Assembly: GCA_034509925.1 (NCBI GenBank)
Contig: CM067527.1
Location: forward strand, 3,600,001-3,664,000
Reading direction: 5' to 3'
Source of the DNA: Hirudinaria manillensis
Taxonomy: Eukaryota > Annelida > Clitellata > Hirudinida > Hirudinidae
DNA length: 64,000 nucleotides
In this document: in pieces, positions 1 through 12,587 of the stretch
Numbering within the stretch: the first letter of the stretch is position 1
How the letters are laid out: every line of letters starts with the position of its first letter
Made by a program: the position numbers and the translations under genes
The notes under the pieces: model-generated
The model's input: the letters and a program-made list of their open reading frames with translations, nothing else
Database searches by the model: none
What the model was told of the DNA's origin: nothing

Positions 1-43
1 TTGTTGTTGTCGTCCACTTACATCCACATAACTGTGCCAAGTA

Positions 44-51
44 TGACGTCA
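44..51. promoter_or_regulatory. Palindromic CRE-like site TGACGTCA
   Basis: A perfect TGACGTCA octamer, the consensus for CREB/ATF bZIP factors. Two more perfect copies lie at 4426-4433 and 4995-5002. Binding is inferred from the motif only; no gene start is identifiable nearby. Confidence 0.35.
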
Positions 52-737
52 TCGTCGTAGTCGTCATAAACGTGTCATGGTTTATGATTATGATTTTAAT
101 AAACGAATCCAACACTATTAATAAACATGCCTGATTCCCTGACTAATGCATATTCATAAAGGTAAGGTATCCAGCGTCAGACACTCAAAAACCAATAAAT
201 TAACAAATTATAAAAAAAACCCTGCTTCACACAAAATCAAGCACAAACAAACAAAGAGGCAAACCAACCAAACAAACAAAACAACCAAACAAAGAGACAA
301 ACAAAACAATGTTGCCTCCGAAAGAAATGTTCATCGATTTCTCAGGCAAGAGACCAACGAACCACGACAGTCGATGCTTTGTTAGGGAACTCTTCTTTTC
401 GCACGCCGTTATCGGTGCTGTTCATCGTAACTACCTGTGGACGACAGCGGCGACACTGGCGACTGTCGCTAGTGTGGTCGAAGTCGACCTCGACGAGAAC
501 AGGTCCATACTGCTGGGTCAGTTAAATTACTGCTGGTAGCGAGAGAAACTAAGGATCGATGCATTCACTCACATCAACCCAAATCACTACCCAGATCTCT
601 CTACCCAAACCCACCCAAATCTACTCACATTCGACCCAATGCAGGAGGTCTTAGGCAAGCGACCTCATCCGAGGCTCATTGAAAAGATAATTACTGGTTG
701 TTGTAGGTTGACACTGAAGTGACTATTAATTAGCAGC

Positions 738-822
738 ATTTATTATTATTATTGTTATTATTATTATAATTAATTATTATTATTGTTATTATTATTACTA
801 TTATTATTGTTATTATATAAGT
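738..822. repeat. (ATT)n-rich imperfect microsatellite
   Basis: About 85 bp of ATT/TTA triplets with occasional TTG interruptions, seen directly. Similar ATT tracts lie at 4692-4722 and 6000-6070. Confidence 0.8.
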
Positions 823-1612
823 TTATTTAATTTATAATCACAGTAATTGATAATTTATTAATTAATTATAATTTGAAGATAATTACTTTTAGATGATTTA
901 ATGAACGTAATCACAAAGCGAACATTTTCTGGATTAGAAGCCTTAATTATTCCTAATCTCGATTCTGTCATTCGTTTGCTTCATTCTTTCCATCTTCCGC
1001 GAGGATTGCACTCAGGTGGAGCCGTTGGATCCAACATGGAGATGATAATGATGGTGGCGATGATGATGATAATGACAACGATGATGACGACGACGACGGT
1101 GATGACGATTGCGTATGTTTCGTCTATTCGACGGACTCAAAGCTAGCATTTATTTCATTTCTTTTCACATTGTTCAATACTTCTCAGGACCAACCAATCA
1201 ATCAATGGCAATATCCACCCACGCTTTTAATCATTCATTCATTCATTCACTCAATCAATCACTCATTCACTCATTCATTCAGTGAGTCAGTGATTGACAT
1301 TAGCACGAAAATACGCCTCAAGTATTTCTTGGACCTTAAGTTTGGAGGTCAATGAATTGCATTGCATTGAGTTCGTCATAATTCGACCCGAGAGAACGCA
1401 TTAAAATGCCGACTACCTTAACATTCAGGTAGCATTTCGAAGCATTAAGCGACGCAGAAAGGCAAACAGTTGTACGAAGCCAAGGAAGGATACAAAAGAA
1501 GGTTTGCAGAACAACTAAGGAGGATGTGGTGGGGTGGAAAATAACTGTTGCATGAAGAGACGGGTTCTTGAATGGATGACTGAATGAGTGAATAAATAAG
1601 TAAGCGAGTGAG

Positions 1613-1856
1613 TGAATGAATGAATGAATGAATGAATGAATGAGTGAGTGAGTGAGTGAGTGAGTGAGTGAGTGAGTGAGTGAGTGAGTGAGTGAGTGAG
1701 TGAGTGAGTGAGTGAGTGAGTGAGTGAGTGAGTGAGTGAGTGAGTGAGTGAGTGAGTGAGTGAGTGAGTGAGTGAGTGAGTGAGTGAGTGAGTGAGTGAG
1801 TGAGTGAGTGAGTGAGTGAGTGAGTGAGTGAGTGAGTGAGTGAGTGAGTGAGTGAG
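1613..1856. repeat. Compound microsatellite (TGAA)7(TGAG)54
   Basis: Seven TGAA units (1613-1640) run directly into 54 perfect TGAG units (1641-1856, 216 bp) without one interruption. Open frames of Thr-His-Ser-Leu repeats on the minus strand are artefacts of this array. A perfect tract this long suggests recent expansion, or a locus where read length or assembly may misstate the copy number. Confidence 0.95.
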
Positions 1857-2028
1857 CGATCGTGGAGTAGAGAAATCAAGATAAAAGGACAAAAAGATGT
1901 GCACAAAGATATGGAAAAGACAACTTAGTCACCGCACCGGTTTCCCTGCCGACACAACCAACCGCTCATTAACAAGCCTATCATTATCAACCTCATCGCA
2001 ATCATCATTAATATAATTACATCGCCAC

Positions 2029-2030
2029 CA

Positions 2031-2058
<28 letters not shown>
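2029..2058. repeat. (CAT)n microsatellite
   Basis: A run of CAT triplets, producing an apparent poly-Asp frame on the minus strand. It is simple sequence, not coding. Related ATC/CAC-rich tracts occur at 4775-4882 and GAC/GAT tracts at 5775-5820. Confidence 0.85.
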
Positions 2059-2061
<3 letters not shown>

Positions 2062-2568
2062 CATCAACAGCACCACCCAACCTAACCAAGTATGGCCCGA
2101 TTGAAGTCTCAATCAATCTGTAGTTGAAAGACAATTTCATAGGTAATTACGACTTCAAAGAGTTCCAGCCTGCAGCTCATTATTTATTCAACATCTTCCA
2201 AACGCTCGTTACTAACGGACGATTTCATTACCACGGCGATCGGTCCGTCGCCGCCGTCGCTATCACGGCCGCAGACGCGCTAACATCATCATAATTTATG
2301 CTAATTTAAAACAAACGCATGCAATGACTTCCTAATTAATATTAATGATGTTGTCTGTTTAATTATTAAGAGTGAAGGCCGATAAACATTGTACGTCGGC
2401 ATTATGAGCGTCTTTTGTGCCTAGCCAAAAGATCGCTTTTGATATTCTGTCGGCACAGAAAAACAAAGATTCAAGTTTCAGGATAACTTTTCAGGTTAAA
2501 AAAAAGGTATTGGAGAAGAAATCACGACCAGTGGCATGGTCAGTATTCTTTCATCTCAGTTTCCTCCA

Positions 2569-3002
2569 TCCACCCATCCATCTATTCATACATCCGTCCA
2601 TCAATCAACACATCCATTCAACCATCCATCATTCCATCCGTCCTCCAGGGATGATAGCCATCAAAGAGCATAAACAAGGCAAAGCGGTTATCAAAGTCTG
2701 TAGAATAGTCAGTTGTTAAGTGAAAGGAAATCTTTTCCTGATAAGGGGTTCCAAAGTCCGGAGGCTATGAGATCCATACTTCGCCATACTTTGGCCGTCC
2801 ATCCGTATCGCCATTAAACTATCTTTTACGATGCCGAGGCATTTCTCATTATCAGACTCCCATGTCAAAGAACTGCCGCCCTGCGCTCTCTTTTTCCATC
2901 CATCCATCCGTTGCGTCTGTCCATCCGTCTCTTAAACATCACTATCCTTACACCTACCCATTCATCCACCCACCCACCCATATATCCACCCATCCATCCA
3001 TT
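2569..3002. repeat. CCAT-rich imperfect tetranucleotide tracts
   Basis: Two clusters of CCAT/TCCA units (about 2569-2640 and 2896-3002) separated by unique sequence. The same motif recurs at 3462-3493, 5505-5630 and 6356-6412 and, as its complement GGAT, at 4062-4092 and 7912-7944. All are imperfect and AT-flanked. Confidence 0.8.
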
Positions 3003-3176
3003 GGTCAACCTACTCCATCCCCTTTCGACCCTTTAATGAACTTCTGCTCCTCAAATCCACGCTTCCAAACCAGTCGTCGACAGAGTTGCTAAGTAGGTGC
3101 GAAGCGGTCAAGAACATCTGAGATGATGACGTGGGTGAGAAAATAATCGGGTGAGAGATACATCGATTCAAAGAGA

Positions 3177-3244
3177 GTGAGTGAGTGAGTGAGTGAGTGA
3201 GTGAGTGAGTGAGTGAGTGAGTGAGTGAGTGAGTGAGTGAGTGA
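3177..3244. repeat. (GTGA)17 microsatellite
   Basis: Seventeen perfect GTGA units, the same motif as the 54-unit array at 1641-1856, then decaying into GCGA units. Confidence 0.95.
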
Positions 3245-4425
3245 GCGAGCGAGTTAATGAGTGATGAAGACGCGGACGGTGAAGAAGTGAACTGACGATA
3301 GAAGCATCTACTGATACACTGAGATATCACACTTGATAGACACGTAGGTAGAAAGGTCAGCCTCGGTGCAATAAAGTTGACAATAATTCACTCTGAACCT
3401 GAGGAGAAAGCTCTCCATCCTGTCTTTCCACATCTCAATCAATTTCTCCCTCCTAGCTTTCCATCCATCCATCCATCCATTCGTCCGTCCATCGCTCATT
3501 CATCTATCTCTCGATCGGTCCATCCGTAGCCATCTTTTGATACTGACTAATCTTCTGTGTCAATCAGTCTGTGTTATGGAACTTATTTGGATCGCATGAA
3601 CCTCCACTTGATATGAAAACACGATAAGAAAATTCTCAGTTTTCTTCGTCCGTGTTTATTCCACCTTTGAATTTCCTCCAGGTTCCACTTCTGTCGGGAT
3701 GTTTGTCTGTTTCGATTATTATTTAATTAATTCTATTAATTTGCTCGTCAATTAATTAAGAACTTCATAAAAATCAATAAGCATAGAATCCTTCTTCCAG
3801 GAATCCACAAACCTGTGTTCAGTCATTCGTGATTCATTCATTCATTCATTCATTCATTTATCTACCTTCGTTCAATCACCCTCTGGGACATGCGCAGTCG
3901 TGGATGCAGAAAAATGGCTCCACTTCCGTCCCTTCTGCGCATGTCAGTGACGTGTCTGCTATGCACGGAAGAACAAAAGATACCGAAATATGCTCACTTG
4001 AGTCAATAAATGCACTGACTTTGATTCGGGAAGGACAGAAGAATGAAAGGAGGAATGACCTGGATGGGCGGATGGATGGATGAATGGATAGATAGGTACC
4101 TGGATGAACGTAATTATTTTATATATCCAGCCAATTCATCCATTTCTACGAGATTTTACCGTCGGCAGTCAAAGTCTGGAGGCAACTTTCGTTATCATTC
4201 GATCTCTCTTGACAACATAAACCAACAAAAAGATCACATAAATGAGTGAATAAATGAACAAACAAATAAATAAATACATAAATAAATAACTGAATGATTG
4301 AACGAACGAAGGATGAATGAATGAACAATGTCCACCGCAAAACATACAAAGAAGCTAAGATGGATGATCGTGAGTAGAAGGTGACGTGGGAAAACCAGAG
4401 GCACTCAAACCTCGTCACAAAACCG

Positions 4426-4433
4426 TGACGTCA
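4426..4433. promoter_or_regulatory. Palindromic CRE-like site TGACGTCA
   Basis: Second perfect CREB/ATF octamer. It is followed immediately by a partial repeat (CGTCA), giving a dense cluster of half-sites. Confidence 0.35.
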
Positions 4434-4994
4434 CGTCAGAAGCAGACGAGTCTTATTACTTCCAAGGCAAGGACATTACACGTCAACAATGCCATGCAAA
4501 CAACAACAACGATTGATAAATAAATGAATAAATAAATAATTATCATAATTATAAAAAGAGCAAACTCTTCGTAAACTCGTTGAAAGGTTGTAATTGTTGC
4601 TGCTAACTTAATGTTACAATAAAGTTACAATTTGTTAATTTTATGTAATTAATGTTTATAATTATTAATCTTATATTATAATTATTAGAATTAGATTATT
4701 ATTATTATTATTATTATTACTATATTAGCAATAATTTCAATTGTTATCATCCTAAATAACATCACATCATCACTACCACCATCACCTCCATCTCCACCGT
4801 CACTATCACCACTGTCGTTATCATCGTCATCACCAACATCATCACCATCATCATCATCACCATCATCATCACCATCATCATGATCACCAGATATATCTGG
4901 AAGGCAGACGAAATAAAGCAGATCATTCGAGTAAATCCACACAGAAAGGATCCATCAGTCATTTTTATAGCGCTTAATTCCATCTGAGTTTTTA

Positions 4995-5002
4995 TGACGT
5001 CA
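4995..5002. promoter_or_regulatory. Palindromic CRE-like site TGACGTCA
   Basis: Third perfect octamer in the first 5 kb. See the finding on CRE clustering. Confidence 0.35.
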
Positions 5003-6025
5003 GTCGTTTATTGGGGACTGGATAGGATTTCCCCAGGCATGCACCTCAAATTATTTCTGATTATTAATGATGCATTATCATAAATAATGATGATCTTGAT
5101 ATTATTAGTAGCTTTATTATTAATAACAAGTTAATTAATTATATTTAGAATTATCGTTTATAATAAAAGCTATTCCAACACTTGATAATCCATGCCACTT
5201 ACAACATCTTCTCTAATAAAAGATCAGATTATAAACCGTTCATTACAAGTTAAATACATAATTAACATATTTAAAATGATGGTGACACAGAACGATGACG
5301 ATGACGACGAGATGAGGAGGAGGAAGAAGATGATGACAATGGCGACAATGGCAGTTATTCTTTGTTACGAGCTGCAAGCCTTGCCGCGCATAGGTTGACG
5401 TCTGCTCGTTTGAGACTCCGTGACCGAAGAATTACAAATCCAAGAGGTCTCCAATGTTAAGAGGCTTAATGTCTTCTTGGAACACATTTCTTTCGCCGTC
5501 TGCTCTGCCATTCATCCACCCATCCATTCATTCATCCACCCATTCATTCCACCACTCCATTTCCATCCATTCATCCACCAATCCATTCGTCCATCCATCC
5601 ATCTATCCGTTCGTCCATCCGTCCGTTTTTCATTTCCGGTCGACCGGTGTCACCATGGTTACGAAACGATCTGATGCCACCAGCTGGCTGACTCGGCTAC
5701 ACAATCCGCTAATGACTTTTAATTGACAATCCAGTCGACGATATTGAGTTTCCATTGGTGACTACTCCGATCCGAAGACGACGACGACGACGACGATGAT
5801 GATGATGATAATGATGATGTTGGAAGTATGGAGAATGCAAAGATGATTGATTGAACGACCGAAAGAATGAATGACGAAGCCCCAAGGCATGGGGTGTCGA
5901 AGGTGCACAGATATCATCAATACGTCGTGATACGAGGAGATTAATGGAAGGCATCTAACCCATATAACAACGGCTTTGTAATTGTAATAACTAAGAAAAT
6001 ATTATTTATTTATTATTATTTATTA

Positions 6026-6069
<44 letters not shown>

Positions 6070-6774
6070 CACCCCCTCCATATTAAATCGTACGGAATTG
6101 TCAGCATCCTATATCATCATAAACTGAAGAATTATTAGGTATAACACACATTGTAGGAATGCCGAATACAGACGACATTATAGTAATTAATATGAATATT
6201 ATTATGATGATGATTATTATTATTATTAATCATTAAGGTCATAATCACTATCAATTTACATGGTATCTTCCTCCAGACTTTGAAAATAATGAAAATAATG
6301 CGATTCTTATTCTTTATAATGTGTCTGTACCAAACCACAATATTCACTTTCACTTTCCATCCATCCATCCATCCATCCGTCTATCCATTCATACATCCAT
6401 TCATAAAACTCTCACTCCATCCATTATCTCTTTCCACCGTCCCTTCTATCAATCCAAAGGATCGTGGTGTTGTGATGTCACAAGGTACAAGTTGAAAGTT
6501 CAGAGGTCAAGCTATTTATGGCAATGTGCCACGCAAACCACATGTGTTTACGTTGGAAATCTTCAGCCTGCCGGCAAGAGGCCCAGAGAGAGATGGTGAT
6601 GTTTTGGGAGAGGAGGAAGACATGGAGAAGGTGACGTCTAAGATGATGATGATGATTTGGATTGTGGTTGAATTTATATCAATTTTATTGACCAAGTAAA
6701 AATTTAGAGACCAAATAAAAATAACAAGCCGTAGGCTAAATTTTTGTGAGCAGTACCTTCATAAAATAGTTATG

Positions 6775-6912
6775 GATAATAATAATAATAAATATAATAA
6801 TAATAATAATATTAACAATAATACGAATAACAATAATAACATTAATAATAATAACAATAATACGAATAATAATAATAATAATAACACTAATAATAATACG
6901 AATAATAATAAC
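6775..6912. repeat. (AAT)n microsatellite with AATACG variants
   Basis: About 140 bp of AAT triplets broken by recurring AATACG, AACAAT and ATTAAT units. The variant units recur, so the array has probably expanded in blocks larger than a triplet. Confidence 0.8.
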
Positions 6913-7999
6913 ATTTATGAATCACTTCTTTGTATCCATCTGTTACATTAATTTTTTTTTATCATTTCGACCGACCAGACCCTATTCAAAGACATCTGAT
7001 GGTCGAGAGATGAGTGAAAAAAGAGGGGATGGACTGATTGTGAGAAGGATGAAATCGGACTTGTTAGTCACAGTAGTCTAGCCACGACAAGATGTTAGAT
7101 GACATTGTTGACGTTGTTAAGCAGATGGGTGGATTGATGGATGAACGACACTGTTATTGTGGAGAAAGTGATGATAATGATTACACGAGATTGAAGATGA
7201 CGACGACGTGATGACGATGAGGAGGAGGAGGAAGAGGAAATGACGTAATGTTTTTGGTGCGTTTCAAATTCAGGTCTCCAAGGAGATGAAAATAAACCGA
7301 TCTATACATAGCAACCAATCAAATGAACGAACGAGAGAACGAAAGATGAATAAAGGAGGTAAGATAATGAGGGGTTAGATGATGATTGCCAGTCTTCACG
7401 CGTTCGGGTTGCCATGCCAACGACAGGTGGATAAGAGGAAGAACGAATGTGGATTTTTTCCGTGGATTTCCGATGGAAACGCCGGAAAAGTCACGCAACG
7501 AGGTGTGCCAATCCCGAAGACATCTTCATTCTGGAAGCTGCCGGCGGTGGCTAAGATGATGATGATAATGATGATGGTGATGATGATGACGATGAGAACA
7601 TCACATTTTTTAATTTACAATTTAATTGATTTAAACAAAGTGATTTAAATCGTATATTAAATTCTTTTCAACTGACAATTTCAACAGGCGGGCATTAAAT
7701 CATAGAATCATAGAGCAATCTTAATGGACGAGAATTGGATATTAATAGCAGCCAATGAATGGATGATAATAGTCTGCCATACTTCGCCATACATCATACG
7801 GTATCGTAAGCATCGGTTGTTGAATAGACAAGGGGAGTGCAGATCCAAAAAATATACAAATGGGCAATACTACATGCAATGGAATAGTAGATACAAACTC
7901 GAATTGGCTCTATGGATGGATGGATGGATTGATGGATGGATAGATCGCTCCAAAGAACAACTAAGCATAGGCTCGGATGAACGAGTAGCCCTTAATGAG

Positions 8000-10268
8000 C
8001 GCCCTCATTCGTTATTAAGTCATCCTATTCGGAGTGTCAGATTTGACACAAGAAAGACGCCTCCATTGTTCACGCACCGACGGAAGGTGTTGCCGACGCA
8101 GCAAAACAACAGAACAAGAAAAAGAAGAAAATAAAATAAAAAAGGCCGACGGCATTCGACGCGCCGGGGATCGAAAGTGTATGAAAGAGTTCCACGTTCC
8201 ACATGCTGCTGGACTTGCACCAAATAAAATTCACTCGTCGAATTATCACCGGCGGATAACCAGATCCTGCCAATTGGCTCGAGGCAATCTGAGACTCGGA
8301 ATTGGGGCAAAAGAATCCGGAGAAGAGGTCTGTTGGGAATTGAACTCGCTTTCGCTAAGCAGACGATTTTCACGGACGAACGTAAAAGAGAATGCAAAGA
8401 CGACCTAACTCTTTTTTTTTGGCTAAGAAAACAGGCAACAAGGAAATAAGGAGATAATTTCATTAAAAAAAAAGGTATTGTAGCTTTTTTAGTGGTAATT
8501 ATTATAGCTCTAACATCACAACGGTGACGAGCACAAACACGCAGAAGCTCCGATTCTGGACACATGCAGGCATCCGGTCAGCAATTTGTTTTGTCGAAGG
8601 TATTTCCTGCTAGTTTAATGCCCGTGTTATTTGCATTATTTGGCCAAAAAGGTGTGAGTAATGGAGGCACAATGGCTCCTTAATTGGTTCGGGTCAAGAC
8701 GACATTCGAGGTGATTATTGCATTAATGTCTTCCAAGGGATTGTCTTGCAACCCCTATTTGCCCGACTCTCTTAAATGTTATTAAGCATAAATATATGTC
8801 AATGCCAGAGAAACAAAATCATTATCATAATTACTAACCAAGCAATCTTCGTGTCTCCGATTCGTTAAGGTAAACATTGAAGTTTCCCGAGACTGATCCC
8901 ATATCGTGGCAGAAAATCCAAAGCGCACAGAAAGCAAAAAACTTTCTCTCGCTCCAACTTTCCATGTCGTCTGCACAGTTTTTCCAATAGGCTTTAGTAT
9001 CAGGTAGTAGATGGCGAAACAGTTAATGAAGTTTTAAAAACGGATCCTTCTACAGAAATACTTCGACAACTAAGACATTTCTCGATTTAAAGTTCCTATT
9101 AAAAATATCTTATAATATAAAACTCTTATAATAAGAATAATATCTTAGATGCAAGCATAAAAACTAAACTTAAAAGTCAGAAAAAGCAAAATCCCTAGCC
9201 GGCCCAAACTCTATTGCCAATATAACTTAAGAGACAACGAATTGCAGTTTATATATGGCTGCGGTCGGCGCCCATCGACGATCGTTCTAAATTATTTGTC
9301 CATTAATTTCCTGATTTATACGATTATATTTGAAAGAATGAAATCAATTTTGTATTCCGAAGAATCTTTTCTTTTATCAATTTTATCAGAGATTGTTGAC
9401 GGCGCTTTGTCTAGACTTGGAATTATATTTTTAAAATTGTTGCGAGTCTAAATTAGGATATTACGAGAATATATAAATTAAGAGTTTAAATTTAATGATC
9501 TAAGCTATAAATAGTTTACTTTTACTTGATTAAATTCCTTCTTTAAGCGATTGGATAAGATTTCGGGTTTTCGAATTGAACAACCGAATCTGTTTGATCA
9601 ATGTTTGTCTTTGTTGGAGTACTTTCATTGCAAATAAAAGAACAAATATTTTTAAAGATTGGATAAAAAAATAATTGGATCACAAGTCGTTTGATAAAAT
9701 TTATTGAATCCTATTTCAATAAATTTATTTTTATAGGTAATAGATAATTTTCATTATAGTCCAAAGATGGCACTTTTACACCTAGGGAATAAAACATTTT
9801 CTAAATGATTTCTAATTATAGAATTATTAGAATTATTCTATTAAAATTATCGCGGTTAAAATTATTTAAAAAAAATTACATCCATTTAGAAATAAATATT
9901 GATTGAGAAACAATCTCAGTATATCAAAAGATGGAAAATCCGACTTTTACAATTAAACCAACGTTTAATATTTCACTTTAGCACTTAATATATTTTGCTG
10001 AAAGATCAAATAGTTGAAATAACTCAAATATAATGGCCCTTGTTTTTCATTTTGTTTATAACAGTTGGGTTGCTGGGTTGCTATAAATAAATAGCCAAAG
10101 TCTTCCTTATCGGTTTGGTTCCTTGTTGTTTGGTTCTATTGGCCAATTGCGCGTTGTTGTTTTGGTCAAGGGATCTGCGCGTATTGCACGAATAAATGCG
10201 TAATTGGCTTTTATTTCGACGGTAAAGTTAAAGGAAAAGGAGCTGGGAGTTTTAATGCTATCATTGAA
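8000..10268. other. No gene recognised
   Basis: Open frames up to 181 codons on the minus strand near 8020-8565 show no family resemblance and overlap opposite-strand frames of similar length, so I do not call them. From 9 to 10.2 kb the sequence is AT-rich and featureless, apart from possible upstream DNA of the gene that starts at 10269. Confidence 0.5.
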
Positions 10269-11374
10269 ATGGCTTCCAGCAAAAGTTCATATGCAAGTTC
10301 TGCATCGAGCAAGCAGTCAGGTGAGTTCATTTATGCATTAATCTTAGTTTGCAACTGCTATCTTAGGGATTCTGAGGGATTACTTAGCAATAAATTTAGG
10401 CTGCTATTTTTGCAGCGGAACAATATGTTTGTAATATGTTTGACAATGCAAAGTTTAATAATGCAGCAGACAAATTAATTACTCGGAAAACATTGCTCGA
10501 TAACGATAATAATAATACAAACTTGTGAAAAGCAACACGTATGTGTATATGTGGCATGCCACATGCAACAAACACATGTGGCAATTCATTGGCTGGCAAG
10601 ACAAGTAATTGATGTTATTTCTAAGTTTAACTTTACCAAATTTATTTTCATTTTTGTTCATTGTTTGAAAGATTCGTGAATATTTATGGGAGTTTCTATA
10701 TAATTTTTCTACAGTTATTAATAGCACTTTATCTTGTGACTTTAATAATCCATGGCTGATTTGATTGCTATTGCTGAGTGTTAATGGATGACCAGAAGGA
10801 TGACTAAAAACTGATTCATTTATTGTCAGCATTTATGAATAATCACTTGTTATGTCAGGAAATTAGACTTTTTATTTCTAAAACAATTTTAATTTTTGGA
10901 ATTAAATGATCAATGTTCAATAATTAATTCATGGATAAATTGGCAAAATTACTTGCTAAAAATACAAAAGCAATGATCTTCTTTTCAGCATGTCCATCCA
11001 GTAATACCCGTGCAATACTGATCAAGCAAGGCGACAGACTGAGAGATCTGGTGAAGAAGCTCGAAAGACAAAATAACGAACTCAAAGAATTTTCGGAAAA
11101 GCCGCAAAAGTTCAGCAGCTTGACGGAAGACGCGTCTTCTTGGACCAGTGAGTAGTTTCAATTTAACGTCTGCTTTAAGAGCTGTCGAAGTCAAGCTCAT
11201 CATTTGTTTATTGTTATTTCAATGGGATAGATATAAAGTCAATTAATAGAGTAATTAGTTTTAAATTTTAAAAGAAATAAAAATTTTAATTTAAGATGTG
11301 CATAATTTTCAATCATAATATTTGCAGCGTCGTTTGAAAAGAGTTATCCTATTCAATGCACAGAAGAGAGCTGA
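10269..11374 (+). CDS. Small three-exon coiled-coil protein, unrecognised
   Basis: Exons 10269-10320, 10989-11147 and 11328-11374 join in frame (phases 1 and 1) with GTGAGT donors and TTTTCAG / TTTGCAG acceptors, giving 85 aa. Exon 1 is Ser-rich (MASSKSSYASSASSKQS). Exon 2 carries a charged amphipathic segment (LVKKLERQNNELKEF, about residues 36-50) that should form a short coiled coil; there is no signal peptide or membrane segment. If intron 2 is retained, an in-frame TAG inside the donor (ACCAGTGAGTAG) ends the protein at 55 aa. I do not recognise the family. The splice consensus and matching phases make it a probable real gene; function is unknown. Confidence 0.6.
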
Positions 11375-12587
11375 ACGAAAACCTCCATTTTCAGGCTTTT
11401 GGGCTTCTCTATAATATTTCTAAGGCTCGCCTTTCTTTCAACAGATTTTCCAGGGCTCGTATATTTATCAAGTCTTTGGGCAAGTGATTAAAAATCTAAA
11501 TGGGTCCTATGAGAATGATTATAATGCATATGCCTTCACAATGCTCTTTATTTATACCAGTAGGTGATCTTGTATTCACGTGGATTCGTACGGGTTCTCT
11601 CAACAATATTCATATTAAAATTTAAGATTTTCACAAGCATTTGCAATGACTAACTAATGACTAGGTTGAAGGTATTTTTTACTATTTAGATAAAAGAAAC
11701 TAATCTTAGTTCTACTATAAATAGACTTATAAATTACAAACAATTTGTTTGGTACAGGAATTATATTATATTATTAATATTTGAAATTCAAAATGTATGT
11801 ATTTCCAGAAAGCCTTTTGAATAAAAATGAGCAGACGTGTGTTGCAAGTGCTAATTGATGGATCTATTTATCTAATCAGAATATCTGGAGTTAATATTAA
11901 ACCATTAAAAGGATAGATAAGCTATCTCATCTAATCACGTTAAAACTGAGTTTTTGTCGTCATCGCCAGGGGGCTCGTTTGCGCGAACGCAAACTTTACT
12001 TGGAACTTCCCAAATTAGAGTCCTTCCGTGAAGGTCATAGTTTAGAGGTCATCTAAGCATTGAAATCGTGTTCGGATAATCCAAAAATCATCTGATAAAG
12101 TCAAGCGCTTACGAGTGTGTTTTCTATGAGTGTGTAAAAGCCATATAAGTTAGGCGTGAGTTATCACCTATTGTACTTGAAATGTCGACAGGGAATGAGT
12201 GTATTTTAACGTTAAAGTTATATGTGTGGGTTAGAAAGCGTGGGGAATAATTCACATTTTTACGCAGAACCAAGAGTTGAGTAACTTCTAAGCACGAAAA
12301 TCCGATCCTTTAAATTAATTTGTCCGAATTTTGTGCCGAGATTCTAGCTGTTCTGAAGTGTTTTTGTCGAATTTCCCTCCGTTTATCTCATTGAAAGTCG
12401 TGCGGTTTTTAGATGATGATAGGTATTTTTAGATTAATTTGAGATTATATTTAGGTATTTTTTTTAGATTATTCTATGTTTTAAAACTAGCGGTTTTTTT
12501 TCAAGTTTATAAATTTATTTAATAAAATCTACTCCCAATTGAGAGTAGTAAGTTAAATGAGGAATTAAAATGATTTGAACGTGGAAC
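11375..12587. other. Intergenic, no gene recognised
   Basis: AT-rich DNA with no open frame or splice-consistent exon that I can support. It contains the 3' flanks of the convergent genes on either side. Confidence 0.5.

Larger units (their letters stand above)
1..8000. other. Microsatellite-rich non-coding region
   Basis: No supportable gene was found on either strand. The open frames here are translations of simple repeats (Thr-His-Ser-Leu, Ile-His-Pro-Ser or Asp/Met runs) and look artefactual. The stretch is packed with tetranucleotide (TGAG, TGAA, CCAT/ATGG, ATTC, AAAT) and trinucleotide (ATT, CAT, GAT) arrays separated by unique DNA. Repeat density drops sharply after about 8 kb. It could be a large intron, intergenic DNA or an upstream regulatory domain of a gene to the left; the window does not decide. 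Confidence 0.7.

Noticed and set aside
1445-1906. Long minus-strand frames of Thr-His-Ser-Leu repeats
   Set aside because: Pure translation of the (TGAG)n array; several overlapping frames of the same array are open and no start context or family supports a protein.
4691-4983. Asp-rich and Met/Val-rich frames
   Set aside because: Products of ATC/CAC/CAT simple repeats.
8020-8565. 181-codon minus-strand frame
   Set aside because: Overlaps an equally open plus-strand frame, shows no domain or family-like pattern, and is low-complexity at its end.
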